Shown here: piece after piece, positions 11,941 through 23,300 of the stretch
Numbering within the stretch: position 1 is the stretch's first letter
How the letters are laid out: every line of letters starts with the position of its first letter
Source of the DNA: Aplysia californica
Taxonomy: Eukaryota; Mollusca; Gastropoda; Aplysiida; Aplysiidae
DNA length: 64,000 bases
Reading direction: 5' to 3'
NCBI RefSeq assembly: GCF_000002075.1
Contig: NW_004797816.1
Span: forward strand, 196,380 to 260,379
Notes under the pieces: model-generated
Seen by the model: only the letters and a program-made list of their open reading frames with translations
Databases searched by the model: none
Told to the model about the DNA's origin: nothing
Program-made: the position numbers and the translations under genes

Positions 11941-12940
11941 GTTGAAGTACAAGTTTCAGTGACAACGACATGATTAAAGGAGTAAAAAGACTCTCTGAAC
12001 TGCCAATGATATGTACTACGTATGTCAGTTTACCTGTCTTTGTGCAAAATTGAACTTGACATAACTATGCAAAGAGCTCCTTTTGTGCGGGAAGCTAGAT
12101 AATTATATTTAATAAATTTACTGTCTGGAATCTATCATACTGTTTATTTGTTTGTATTATTGGCTAGGTATTCATGTTCATTCCTCTTTTCGTTGTGATT
12201 GGAGAGTGCCGCTAGTAGGTCCTATGACCAAAACTGAGTCGATAGTACTCATTTTTGCATACATGTTGTACCTCAGTGCCATATTTATGGGTCTTCCACT
12301 TTATCTTGTGCTTTCTTTTTATTCATGTTTAATTAGATATACTAGTTTTGTGTATAAGTTAAGCTTTTTGCCTCGGCACTAAGTATACTTGAGTTTGAAT
12401 TTTGAATGGTGAGGGTTTTTTAAAAATCTTGTATCTCGGTCTGTCTGCTGGGAACTGTATTCCTGTGTGTCCTTGTTGGCCATGATAGGCAGGACCAACG
12501 CTGCCTGCCTCCTAAGTGATCAATGTCAAGTGCATGGGAGTGTTGAACATTAACATTTACAAGTACAATATAAGATATATGGGTGTCTTTGTTGTAGCGG
12601 TTGATTTTTATCAAGTATCTCAATCTTGTATGCCTCTCAATACAGGCAGGGTCGAAGCCCACCTCACAAATTATGATCTAAATTGTGTCCATGTGGGTGT
12701 AAAATATTTATACTAAAAAAACAGTTTTAGTCCAAGTTGATGGGGCAAGGTTTATCATGTTTTTGTTTTTAACAATCTAATTGATATAAGGTGCTGAGGG
12801 GAAAAAGCAAGACAAGACAGAAAGAAAAGTCAATTTGCTGAAAGATATATAACAAGATATTGTCTCTGACTAGCTCGCTCTCACCCTGGCTCTCTATCAC
12901 TCTCTCGCTCTCTCGTTCTCTCTATCTATCTCTCACTCTC
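11941..12940. other. Spacer with a tRNA-like dispersed repeat
   Basis: No gene recognised. CAGGCAGGGTCGAAGCCCAC at about 12644-12663 resembles an RNA polymerase III B box and recurs inverted near 15960-15990. It may be the head of an old SINE family whose body is seen around 15985-16045 and 19035-19120. A CT-rich tract starts near 12850. Confidence 0.4.
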
Positions 12941-12954
12941 AATTTCTTTTTCCC

Positions 12955-13680
12955 AACCTCCCTCCGTGGCATCCGAGGAAACGAGCAGGTACACGACCTG
13001 GCGAAGAAAGCCTCATCCCTTCTGCTGGGATCACTCTCCCACAGACTGACTTTAGAAATAAAGTCAAAACGTACACCTCCAGTCTGTGGGAGAGCCACTG
13101 GGAAAAACAGAAAAACAATAATCTGTATACTATAAAACCCAAACTGGAACAGCGAAATCCTTCATACCTCTCCAGAAGAGACAAAGTCATTTTTATTCGA
13201 TTGCGCATCGGACACACGGTCCTGACCCACAAATACCTCCTACAGGGAGCCGTGCGACACAGATTTTACCGTTATACCTATACGTTCTCATACGATCTCT
13301 GACCGTCTAGCATTAGACACATCTTAACCGACTGTCTGGACTTAGGAGAGATCCGAAGGAAATATTATAAATGCAAGAAATTGCAAGACATTTTTTCCGT
13401 CGTTGGTCCCAGCAGAATTTTGAATTTTATTAAGGCCGTTGGCCTTTATGGCAAATTGTAAAGTGAAATCGTACTATTAAAAATTGTTATTGTTATTTAT
13501 AAGAGTTGTTTTAAATTTAAAATATGTTGACACCGAATTTTAATATTTTAGCATTTGAAAGTCTAAAAGATAGCCAACCGTGCAATGAACTGTTGCGAAT
13601 GCAAACAACTTGTGTTTCACGCGCTCATATGACCTTATGCAGTTGCAAGCGCCGTAAAACCCTGTAACAAACAAACAAAC
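12955..13680 (+). mobile_element. I/Nimb-like LINE 3' end with RNase H remnant
   Basis: The frame from about 12970 begins with GIRGNEQVHDLAKKAS, the C-terminal signature of the RNase H domain carried by I-clade LINEs. From 13185 a second block reads FIRLRIGHTVLTHKYLLQGA, and after one stop continues IRHILTDCLDLGEIRRKYY to ILNFIKAVGLYGKL and a stop at 13461. A 3' untranslated region follows and ends GCGCTCATATGACCTTATGC ... GCCGTAAAA with an (AAAC)n tail at 13667-13680. The copy is 5' truncated and decayed. Its last ~42 bp match the 3' end of the SINE family in this window. Confidence 0.65.
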
Positions 13681-14646
13681 AACTCTCTATCACTCTCTGT
13701 ATCACTCTCTTTCTCTCCCTCCCTTTCTCTCTTACTCTGTGTGTCTGTCACTGTCCTCTCTCACTGTGTGAGAGAGAGAGAGAGACCCCGCATGTCGTGA
13801 ATGATGATGGCGTTGAACAGGTCTCTCTGCAACCGAAATAGATTGTTTTGCTCTATTGTTTGCTCTGTTGTTTGTTCTGTTTTCTTACGAGTGCAAGTGG
13901 TTGGAGGGCACAAGTAGTAGGTCCTTCCAGTTGTAGTGTGTAGCAACAACAACAGCAGCAGTAATAGAAGTAGCATGTAGCAAGACTTGCGAGCTGCCCA
14001 AATCAACTATTGTGCGACGGTCCAGTCCTTCGCAGTGACATGCAAACCTCTTTAGTTTGATTCCCGTCTGTTTTATTCCAGTATCTCCTCCTTTCTGTTT
14101 GTTGGGGTGGCGTATACGCTAATTACCGGTTTGATTCCGGGCGGGATCGAAGCAACTCGCTTCCTGATGTTATATATCTTTTTTGCGTCGACGGGTCGGG
14201 TACGTAAAACGTACACAATCAATTTTTTTTAAAATACCGATCCGCTAATGACTAGCTAATGACTGAGCATGAACAGCTTGCAGTCTGTGAAAAATAAATT
14301 CCCATATGTATCAAAATTATACTTCTGAGCTGACTGTCTCCTCTGCGCTTGATTAGTTGACCAAACTATAATTTGGGTGCTCAAAGTTGAGAAGGTTCTG
14401 AAAGTGCAAGCTTTTTAAAAGTTATTTTAAAGTTTAGGTATTGTATTCAGACGGTGATAAATACACCCCACCCCCAAAATAATACTTTGAGTCACCAGGA
14501 GTTTAAATTCATTTCAGCGTTAAACACGAAACATTACCTACATTTGGGTCGAGATTAACCGAGATCATGTAGTGGTGTGACTTTATCTTTACAAGGCTGA
14601 AAAATCTCCGATCACCAATTGGGTGATTACAAAATTCCTATAATTC
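13681..14646. other. Low-complexity and unique spacer
   Basis: CT-rich tracts at 13683-13790 and a short GA run near 13769-13783; otherwise no gene or repeat recognised. Confidence 0.45.
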
Positions 14647-15180
14647 ATTTTTTTTTTTCGGTAAGTGTTTTACGGCGCTCGCAGCTGCATAAGTTGATAT
14701 GAGCGTGCGGGACTCACATAATATTTTCAGTTGGTAGGAAATTTTGAATTTTTGCCCGGGTGGCGGCCGAAGCCTACTGTTGTCGATTTTAGACCACCAC
14801 GGGATCTTTAACATGCGCGACTTGGACACGGGCCCTCCGAGATTTTTTGCCCTTGTCCGAGAAGGCTAGGTGTAGATCTTTCCTACCAGAAGATCAGGGG
14901 TGTGGCAGAAAGACAGCAGAGCAGTAAGGAGGAGCCAAGGAGTAGCAGTAGAAAGGCTGCAGAAAGAATCAGGAGCCCAGAGGAGGGGGCAAAGGAGGTG
15001 AGGGGGTGGGGGCAGAAAGTGGCGGAAATGAAAGCAGACAACAGAACATTGCTAGAGAGCAGGAAATGAGGTGAAAGGAGACACTTTTAGAGAAGACAGT
15101 TTTTCGGTCGCAACCCGGATTCGAACCCGGGACCTTTGAATGAGAGGCCAACACCTTAACCTCTAGGCCACGAGACCCCC
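14647..15180 (-). mobile_element. Full-length tRNA-derived SINE, ~530 bp
   Basis: It is flanked by a 9-bp target duplication CTATAATTC (14638-14646 and 15181-15189). Read on the minus strand, the tRNA-like head is at 15178-15105 with an A box (GTGGCCTAGAGG) and a clean B box (GGTTCGAATCC). A long purine/pyrimidine-skewed body follows, then a conserved core (ACCCCTGATCTTCTGG through GGCTTCGGCCGCC), and a tail ending TTATGCAGCTGCGAGCGCCG, TAAAACAC and a poly-A-like end. Other copies are at 6784, 30812, 48971 and 59797. It resembles mollusc SINEs with a conserved central domain; I do not assign a family name. Confidence 0.85.
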
Positions 15181-16165
15181 CTATAATTCTTTAATTATCC
15201 TTGTCGTTCATTAAAATAAAAAAAAGGGGGGGGGGGGTTTGCCCCCCGGGGTCCCCACGGATGTCCCACCCTGTTCGGCCGGTCTCGGCAAAAACGTTTT
15301 TTCCAGACTGTTAAACATTTTACATTTAAATATTGTAGTTACTCGTGTATTTATGGACTGGTTTAAATTGCATTTAGCATATTATACATCACCAATAGGA
15401 AATCCAACATTTTTGTTATCAATATTTTATGCAGATCTAGATCTATCTGTTTTAGTTTTTTTTTAACCATTTTTTTTTTAAATTCTAAAATTTTCACTTT
15501 TTGAACTTGTTTGTTTTTATTACGTACTCCTCCTAAGTTTACCTAGATCTACCTATATTCCTATGGGTATGGGGCTTCATTGCATAGGAGAGAGAGAAAG
15601 GGGGGGGGGGTTCTTAATAATTTTATTAAAATGTACCACTAAAGTCAGTGTGGACCCTATCCTCAAAAGGTATTTACTAACATTGGTCACTTCTTTCACT
15701 AGCTGGAACAGATCTTTTGTCCACTTTTATTTGATCAAAGGATATAATGTACCAGTGTGTTTGGGTTAAACGCCCTTACCAATATTAGGCCTATCAGGTT
15801 AATTAAGAGGGGGGACCTCCGGATATAACATCCGTCTCCGATAGGATCGAGTCAAATGGTTTGAAAGCCTTGATACGACCAAACACGAGAGAAATTTCAT
15901 TACTCTGATTATGTGTGTTTCTTTACGCTCCCATCAACACAATAATTAGATTCAACTAGGAGGCGGGCTTCGACCTTGCCTGCCAGGGCCTACACCGGTT
16001 GAGGGGGATACAGCATCCCAACAGAAAAGGTACTCAATAAATATTCCACCCCACCCAGGAGCGCCTAACTCCTACATATTGAAGCTGGTTTACTCTTTGA
16101 AGAAGCACTACTCTGTCGAAAGTTGTCTATGTCAAGCTTACAGTTACAGCGAGTAGGAACTGGCG
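15181..16165. other. Spacer with fragments of dispersed repeats
   Basis: No gene. A purine run (AAAAAAAGGGG...) lies at 15221-15238. The block starting GTTAAACGCCCTTACCAATA (15766) resembles sequences at 4580 and 34537. The block at 15955-16045 contains an inverted B-box-like GGGCTTCGACCTTGCCTG and resembles 12600-12665 and 19035-19120. These look like old tRNA-like SINE pieces. Confidence 0.4.
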
Positions 16166-16258
16166 TTGGTTCACCATATGCTACTTAGGTCTAATATAGA
16201 TTGTTTCTTAGGATTCTTTAGGATCGGATTGTTACTTTTTGGTCGCCCCCCCCCCTTC

Positions 16259-16514
<256 letters not shown>

Positions 16515-16811
16515 TAGACCGTGACATAATTTCTTTTTTGTCATTTTGGGACCTCATGACGAGTCATAAGTCAAGAATTAATCAACAGGAACACCAATGC
16601 CTAACTGAACTTGGCCTAACACGCAAGTATAAATTATTTATTGGTTATTTCAATTTCCCTTTGACCACACTTGGCTCTTTCTTAAACTCTTGTTCCATTG
16701 TCTGCTTCAAGAAAAAGGAACAACTATGTACCAAGAGCATCTTAATTAAAGTTGGGAAAACTCTTGTGAATTGAACAGATTTTTTTTCTTTTCTTTCTTT
16801 TTTTTGTGTGT

Positions 16812-16858
16812 GTTTCAATCACAGAATTCTACTAAGTGTAGAATTCTGTGGTTTCAAT
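16812..16858. other. Perfect 13-bp hairpin between 8-bp direct repeats
   Basis: CACAGAATTCTAC (16820-16832), loop TAAGT, GTAGAATTCTGTG (16838-16850) form a perfect stem. GTTTCAAT flanks it on both sides (16812-16819 and 16851-16858), like a target duplication around a tiny palindromic insertion. The function is unknown. Confidence 0.6.
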
Positions 16859-17168
16859 GCAAAGGTTGTGGAAAGCGCAGATAAAGGGTAAGAGAATGCA
16901 CAACAATGCCATCACTTTGACTTTGTCGTTGAAATTCTTTGACTGTATTTTTCACATTGCTCTCTCCCTCCTCTACCCCTTTTCCTTTTACCTAGGCCTA
17001 CTTTTTATTTAACAGTCATTTATCAGACCTGATTTCCCCCGTAATTTATTTATTTCGCCTCTAGGCTACGTTTGCTTGTTTGGAGAAAAACTTTCGTTTC
17101 GCTATGATGAAGGCAAGCTTTTCCCTTTTTAATGCAACCGCGTTCAACATCGTCAAGTCACTTAGCCT

Positions 17169-17345
17169 ACCGGAAGTTATGAATGGTCAATCTTCCCTAC
17201 ACAGTACCATTGTGTAAACCTAAACTCTCGGCGAGTTGCCCTGGAATAGGATACTGGAGAGGGAACGTATCCCATCGAACTTATCGTCTTACAGAGAATT
17301 TCAGTTATTGTTTAGTTTGCGAGTGTCCAGCTGGTAGACGACAGT
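17169..17345 (+). promoter_or_regulatory. PSMD6 core promoter and 5' UTR
   Basis: ACCGGAAGT at 17169-17177 is a consensus ETS-family (GABP-type) site, typical of TATA-less housekeeping promoters, about 170 bp before the start codon. No TATA box is seen. The transcription start is not determined. The same CCGGAAGT motif occurs in the GMPPB promoter. Confidence 0.45.
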
Positions 17346-20300
17346 ATGCCTATTGAAAACTTAGAAGAAGAAGGCCTTGCGAAAAACCCAAACCTTCAGC
17401 ATGCTCAACTCCGCTTTCTTCTGGGGACGGAAAAAAATAAATATGATTCAGCTCTTCAGGAGAAGTTGATGGCAGAGATAAAGGCCAACGGTGAGTAAAA
17501 ATTGTTTGCTTATAGTCTACTAATCTATAGTGTACGGACTAGGCTAGGACTAGGAGGATAATGAAAGAAAACATAGCAGTCTCTGGGAGGGAGGGCCGTA
17601 TGCCGTGTATGGACTATGGACAGCTAGAACTAGCCTATGACTATGATATGTGAAAGGGAGGGCCGTAGCCGTAAGCTAAGCAGCGGTCATAGCCAAAGGC
17701 TATTTTTTATCAGGTAGAATCTAGATCTAGATCTAGATCTAGTATTATTTCTTACAAAATCAACTCATTTGAAAGATTTTGTAGATCTATAATCTACTAT
17801 AGAAAATGAAAGTCTTGTTTCCTGATTTTCCTTTCGAACTCCACTCCTCATTCTAAGACTAAGACTAAGTGGGTCAATTTGTTCTAATTTCATTGGACTT
17901 GGACGAACATTTAGAGAGCACCAACTTGGCGTGTTTTGAATGAGACGTATATCTTGGTTATGAACCAACGCAGGCGGTTCTAGAAGTAGATATCTAGACC
18001 TGAAACGCACACAAACTCAAGCAAACTGATACACACACACCTGTCACCTGAGCTGCGTGAATGCGGTCCGATGCGGGACCTGAATGGAACGGAGATGATG
18101 CTCGGCGCGCTATTGTGCTGAGCCAGGGGCCGGACTGACACGGGACCGGAACGAAGGCGAGGTGCCGAAAAAGGCTTATCGGGCAACATAAACCCGATCC
18201 CCGCTGGACGAGGGTTAATATTACAAAGTGACTAGATCTATTTCTCCGAACGCCGGGGAAAATAAACTTAAACCTCTATTTCTCCGAACGGTTTCCGTTC
18301 TCGAGATTTTTTGGTTATTTGCGAGAGTTCGGCGTCATCTTTCATTCTGCCTCTTCAAGAACTGGGAAGAAGCATTTTTTGCATTGAAATCAATTTCTAG
18401 AGCTAGATCTAGATTCTAGAGATTTTTTTTTAGATGTCTGAATATTCAGATACTTCAGTTGTGGTTGTGACAACGTTCCTGGACTATACTTCATTTGAAA
18501 ATGCCCTCAAAACGTACTGCGAGAAAACAAGACTGCTCGACTTTGGCAGAACCTATTTTACGTTTAGTCACCCCTAAAGCAAAAATCTAAATCTAAACAC
18601 ACCCCCCCCCTCGTTCACCCTATATGTATATATACACATGCGCGTGCGCCATTCCTTTCGCAAATAACCAAAAAATCTCGAGAACCGAAACCGTTAGGAG
18701 AAATAGAGTAGTTTATTTTCCTGAGCATTCTGAGAAATAGAGCCCGCCTCAATGTTAGGCTGACTAAACTAGGCCTATGTCCTATGAAATAGATAGAAAT
18801 TGAGTATGGAATAGGGTAGGTCTAAGGTTTGGGTAAGGTTTTGGGCATGGATTAAGGGTAGGGTTAGGTCTAGATCTCTTCTTTATTGTTTTTGTTGGGG
18901 TGGTCGCTCATTATTGGAAGTCCTTCCAAGTAGATCAGGGCTACTTTCTTGATACTTTTGAATTATTTTTTTAAAAGTAGGTTTTTGTTATAATTAGATC
19001 TAGATCTACCCTCATTGACTCAATTTAGATCATCAGGCTCCCAACCAGGGCTGAGAGGGATAATCCCAGCAGAAGTACCAAGATACTCGATAAAGATTAG
19101 GAGGCTATCTTCGTGCAACATATATCAGTGTTACTTGGAACACCAATTGAAACTTCATGGACTAAAGCTAAGGTAAAGTAGGTAGGAGGGTTGAGGGTAG
19201 TATTAGGGTCAAGACTGTAAGTAATAGGTGTAATTATCAGGGCCAAAATCGGATTATCCTGAAAACTTGTTCTCTCGGTTTATTTAGCATTTTAAAAAAT
19301 TGTTTAGGCCCTATATATATGTTTCAAAATTTTATCTTAATTGCTTCACTTTTTCTTTGATAAAATTTTCTCCCAATTTTGATATGAAAAGAGTTGCACT
19401 AGATCTTAGAATCTACTTATTAACAGGGACTTGACTTACAAGCTTACATAATATATATACTTGTTGTCATGCCTCCCTGTGGCATTTTGATCCCATACTC
19501 ATGCCATGTGCTTTTTTGGCCATGTAGGCCTATTTAATGATTGCATCATAATGACTCATAATTACTGCCAAACTTGTCCGTGTTGGTTGGTGGGTGTTTG
19601 ACATAGTTGAGAAACTTAAGACTTTGTGGATTAAACTGGATTACATTTGTTCATTCGTTCAATAAAAATAGGCAGACATAGCGTTGTGTTCTTTCTTCTT
19701 CCAAAGTCAACAGGAAGTGTGTTTTCTTTTATTATTTTAACACCAAAACAAGGGGAATCATCCTGATCCAACATTCATGGCATCAGAGCATTTCGCATTA
19801 CAATGAGTTTCATAATATAATAATAATAATAAGGTGAGTTTATATCTATTAACAGTCTGGACGTCCAAGAAAGAATTTCAAGAGATATAGAAAAAAATTA
19901 AGTCTGCCCAATCAGCAAGCATAACTTTTGGTCAAAATTTCACACCTCCCATGTGCTAACTTAGCTGCCCTGATAATGGCATTGTGCCTTTGTCAAAAGA
20001 TGAGGGTGTTTACGTGTTTACTTAACCACTACTCATGGGAAAACTTGTTTTGTACTCACTAAAGACGTAATTGACATATAAAATATGCATAAAATGGCGA
20101 GGACATAAGTTAGTCAAGCTGCATGAGGAGATTTATTGATGTGTGTATCTTATTAAAATTTATAACTTTTCATAGAAAGTTAAAAGCTCTAAGGGCATTT
20201 TTTACTCATCTTGAGCATTATGATCATATTAATAATTGATGAAACAGAATGTTGTTAATCCTAAACTATCAAGCAGTACAGTCAAACATTACAATTTCCT

Positions 20301-23300
20301 AGTACAGTGGAATCCTGTTATAACGAGAGGGAGGGGACAGGTGTGAAATGTCCGTTATAGCAGGATTCTCGTTATAAAGGATCCAGTAATAAATTCCAGG
20401 GAAGTAGATCACGATTTTGTTCAACATGATCTCTAGGTCTTATTTGATCAAAAATCAAATCAGGTTTCTTTCTCTAGCACTAGCAATGTTGACAGCTCGG
20501 CGCTTGCGATCCGGAAGAAAGGGCTCCGGCTCTAGGCTTACTCGCCCGCTGTGTTGTCCCCCACCCCACCACACCCTGTGGTACGTTGCGTCTGCTTGCG
20601 CGCGTCACACATTCACTCCATCTATCAAAGCATTGTGACCTCTCCATCCTGCACCAGAGAGGTGAGAGGCATGGTAGGCCTGGATAATCTAGACTGGGCT
20701 GGCCTATCACGCGATGCGTTGTGCTGTGCTTGTCTGCGCATGCCACACCCTCCCCACTCATTCACTCCGACCTTCATTGTTGGTTCACGTGGGCTCTCCC
20801 ATTCTTTGTTTCCCTGGATCACCAACAACTTTCTCTACTGGCAAGGTTTCATGATATAATGTGTAATTGGTCTGTGCACTGCAGCAGCAATATTCCGTTA
20901 TAACCGACTCGCGTTACTGTCTGATTACGCCATAGCAGTATTTTATTTACAAAGATAAAGAAGGGAAAAAACAGGGTTTTTGAATAGTGTCTTAATTTTT
21001 ATAACAGACTTCTCGTTATTTCAGGACTCGTTATAAGTGGACTCCACTGTATACTAATATCATTGTAAATTGACAGGTTTTAAAAATATTTTTATTGATG
21101 ATATAATTGCTGTGTTAAAACCATGTTTGTTGAGTTCTTGTTGGACCCATTAGTTTATGTTCCTCTTAATTCTTTATCCCCCTTCAATTTTTTGTCAAAT
21201 AACATTCAGATACTTTCTCTTAGCAAAGTTTTGTTTTAAGAATGAAATATTGTCAAGATATATCAAACAAAATTTAGGCTGAAAAATGTACAGTAGGTCA
21301 TAAATGATTAATGTTTCTGAAAGTCTTGTAAATTCTGCTTGTTTTTTGTTGTCTGTGATTGAAATGGTTGAAATTGTCTTTGTTAATTCTTCTAGACATG
21401 GCCCCCTTTTATGAAGAGACTGTGCAGGAACTTGGATGGACCAAAGATGAGGCACTCCTCAGCACAATGAAAGCAGCAAATGCTGCAAAGCTGAAACAGC
21501 TGGATGAGGCTATTGATGATGCTGTAAAAAACCTTGGTGAAACAGAAATCAGAGACAGTATGCTGGTCAAGGCAGAGTATCTGTGTCAGATTGGTGATAA
21601 GGTAAATGCAAGAACGTGGTGGAATCAGGCTCTCGTCAATTTTTGGGCATGTAGAGTTATTGGTGTCATCTTAAAGCTTGTTCACTTGTCTTTATTTGAA
21701 TTAAAAAAAAAAAAAATATCCACCTATCTTGAATACTAGTCCAAATATTTGCGAATGAAGGGGATGGGGGTCACCTGTTTTCAGATGTAAAATTAGTGAG
21801 AAAATGGCCGCCAAAGATTAGTTATTTTCTTAGCTTAAGAGTCCGTGGTAACTAAAAATGTACATTTTTGTGCCTTTAATCAACGTTTTCAAGAAAAATC
21901 CACACAGAAATGAGTTCTTTAATGGGCATGAAAGGTGTTGAGCCAAAAAACAAAAAAATTGATAAAAATTCACAAACCTGCGGAAAAATGCAAGTTTCTT
22001 CACTTTGATTATTTTGACGAAAGCCTGATTTGACCACGCTGCCTCACATATATATATATATATATATATATATACTAATGCTTTGTTGTTCATTTTCATG
22101 GATGGGGGGACCATTCCAAAACAATAGCTCTGAATATGAACTGTTTCACAACAGGGGTACTTGGTTGATACCTTATCGTTTTAGTTGTGTAAAGGTGTTT
22201 CGCAAAGGTTAGTGCAGCCTCTGAGCTTAGAGGTTTTTAAAAGAATAATAAACGCAAATATAATTGTTTGGCATCACTTGTATTGTTCAGTTTTGACTCT
22301 GATGCTGAAAGTCACGACTGTGGTTCTCACATAAATATATGCAAAAGGGGTCTAAATTTTCATCTAACTTAAATATGGGAAGGCGTAACACTAACAGTTT
22401 CCTTTGAAGTTTAAGTCATTTTTGGCTTTTTTCTGCAGGCCAATGCTTTGTCTGAATTTCGTAAGACCTATGACAAGACTGTTGCTTTGGGCTACCGATT
22501 GGACATTGTCTTCCACCTGATTAGGATGGGCATCTTCTACAATGATCATGATCTCATAACAAAAAACTTGGAGAAAGCACAAAGGTGAGTAGAGTAGTAT
22601 CTCATTTACAGAGTACCCTCCTTGAAAAGTACCTTGCTGAGGTGAAAATCCGATGATTTAATAAAAGCTGGTGTAATAGTTGATGGTCTACCACAATAAT
22701 GCTGTGGTCTACCTGTGCTGTTTTAATTGGACAAAAGGTGATGGTAAGGACCCGAACCTGTACCTTAAATCTAATGGCTAACCTAAATCTATACCTAATG
22801 CTGCCCTCCCTATTCCTACCCTTATTCCTATCTCTACCCCTATGGATATAGTAGTAGACCATCAAGTGGAACAGATGTCAGACTGGTCTGGTGGTAGACT
22901 GTCAAGTAAGATAGAAACATTGCAGTAGACTAACAAGAGGACTGACGCCAATTGTCAGGATTATATATGTTCATTTGAGCCTACACGCTTCAGACTTGTT
23001 CTCAAGAGTATAACTTTCTGATAGCTTGTGTATTTCTTGTTATCAAAAGTCTGGAAAGCAAGCAACATCTCACTGCACACCTAGATTCGAATCTTTAATT
23101 CCAATGTCAAGTCTGTGCTCCTCTACGGCTGCGAAACTTGGAAGACAACAAAGACAGTGCTGAATAAAGTTCAGACTTTCATCAACAGGTGTATGAGGAG
23201 TATCCTAAGAATTAAGTGGCAGGATAGAATAAGAAATGAAAAGCTATGGGAAAGGACAGGACAAAAGGATATAAAAGTAGAAATAGGACTAAGAAAGTGG

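Noticed and set aside
15105-15178. tRNA gene
   Set aside because: A and B boxes are present, but the sequence is the head of a SINE with target duplications and further copies; acceptor-stem pairing of a real tRNA is not evident.
16812-16858. Resemblance to a Cas12a CRISPR repeat (TTCTACTAAGTGTAGA stem with upstream GTTTCAA)
   Set aside because: Only one copy, no spacer array, no cas genes and a eukaryotic intergenic setting; the match is best taken as coincidence of a short palindrome.
20417-20903. Overlapping 60-102 residue frames inside the Tigger-type MITE
   Set aside because: The frames are not kept in the two related copies and show no transposase or other domain.
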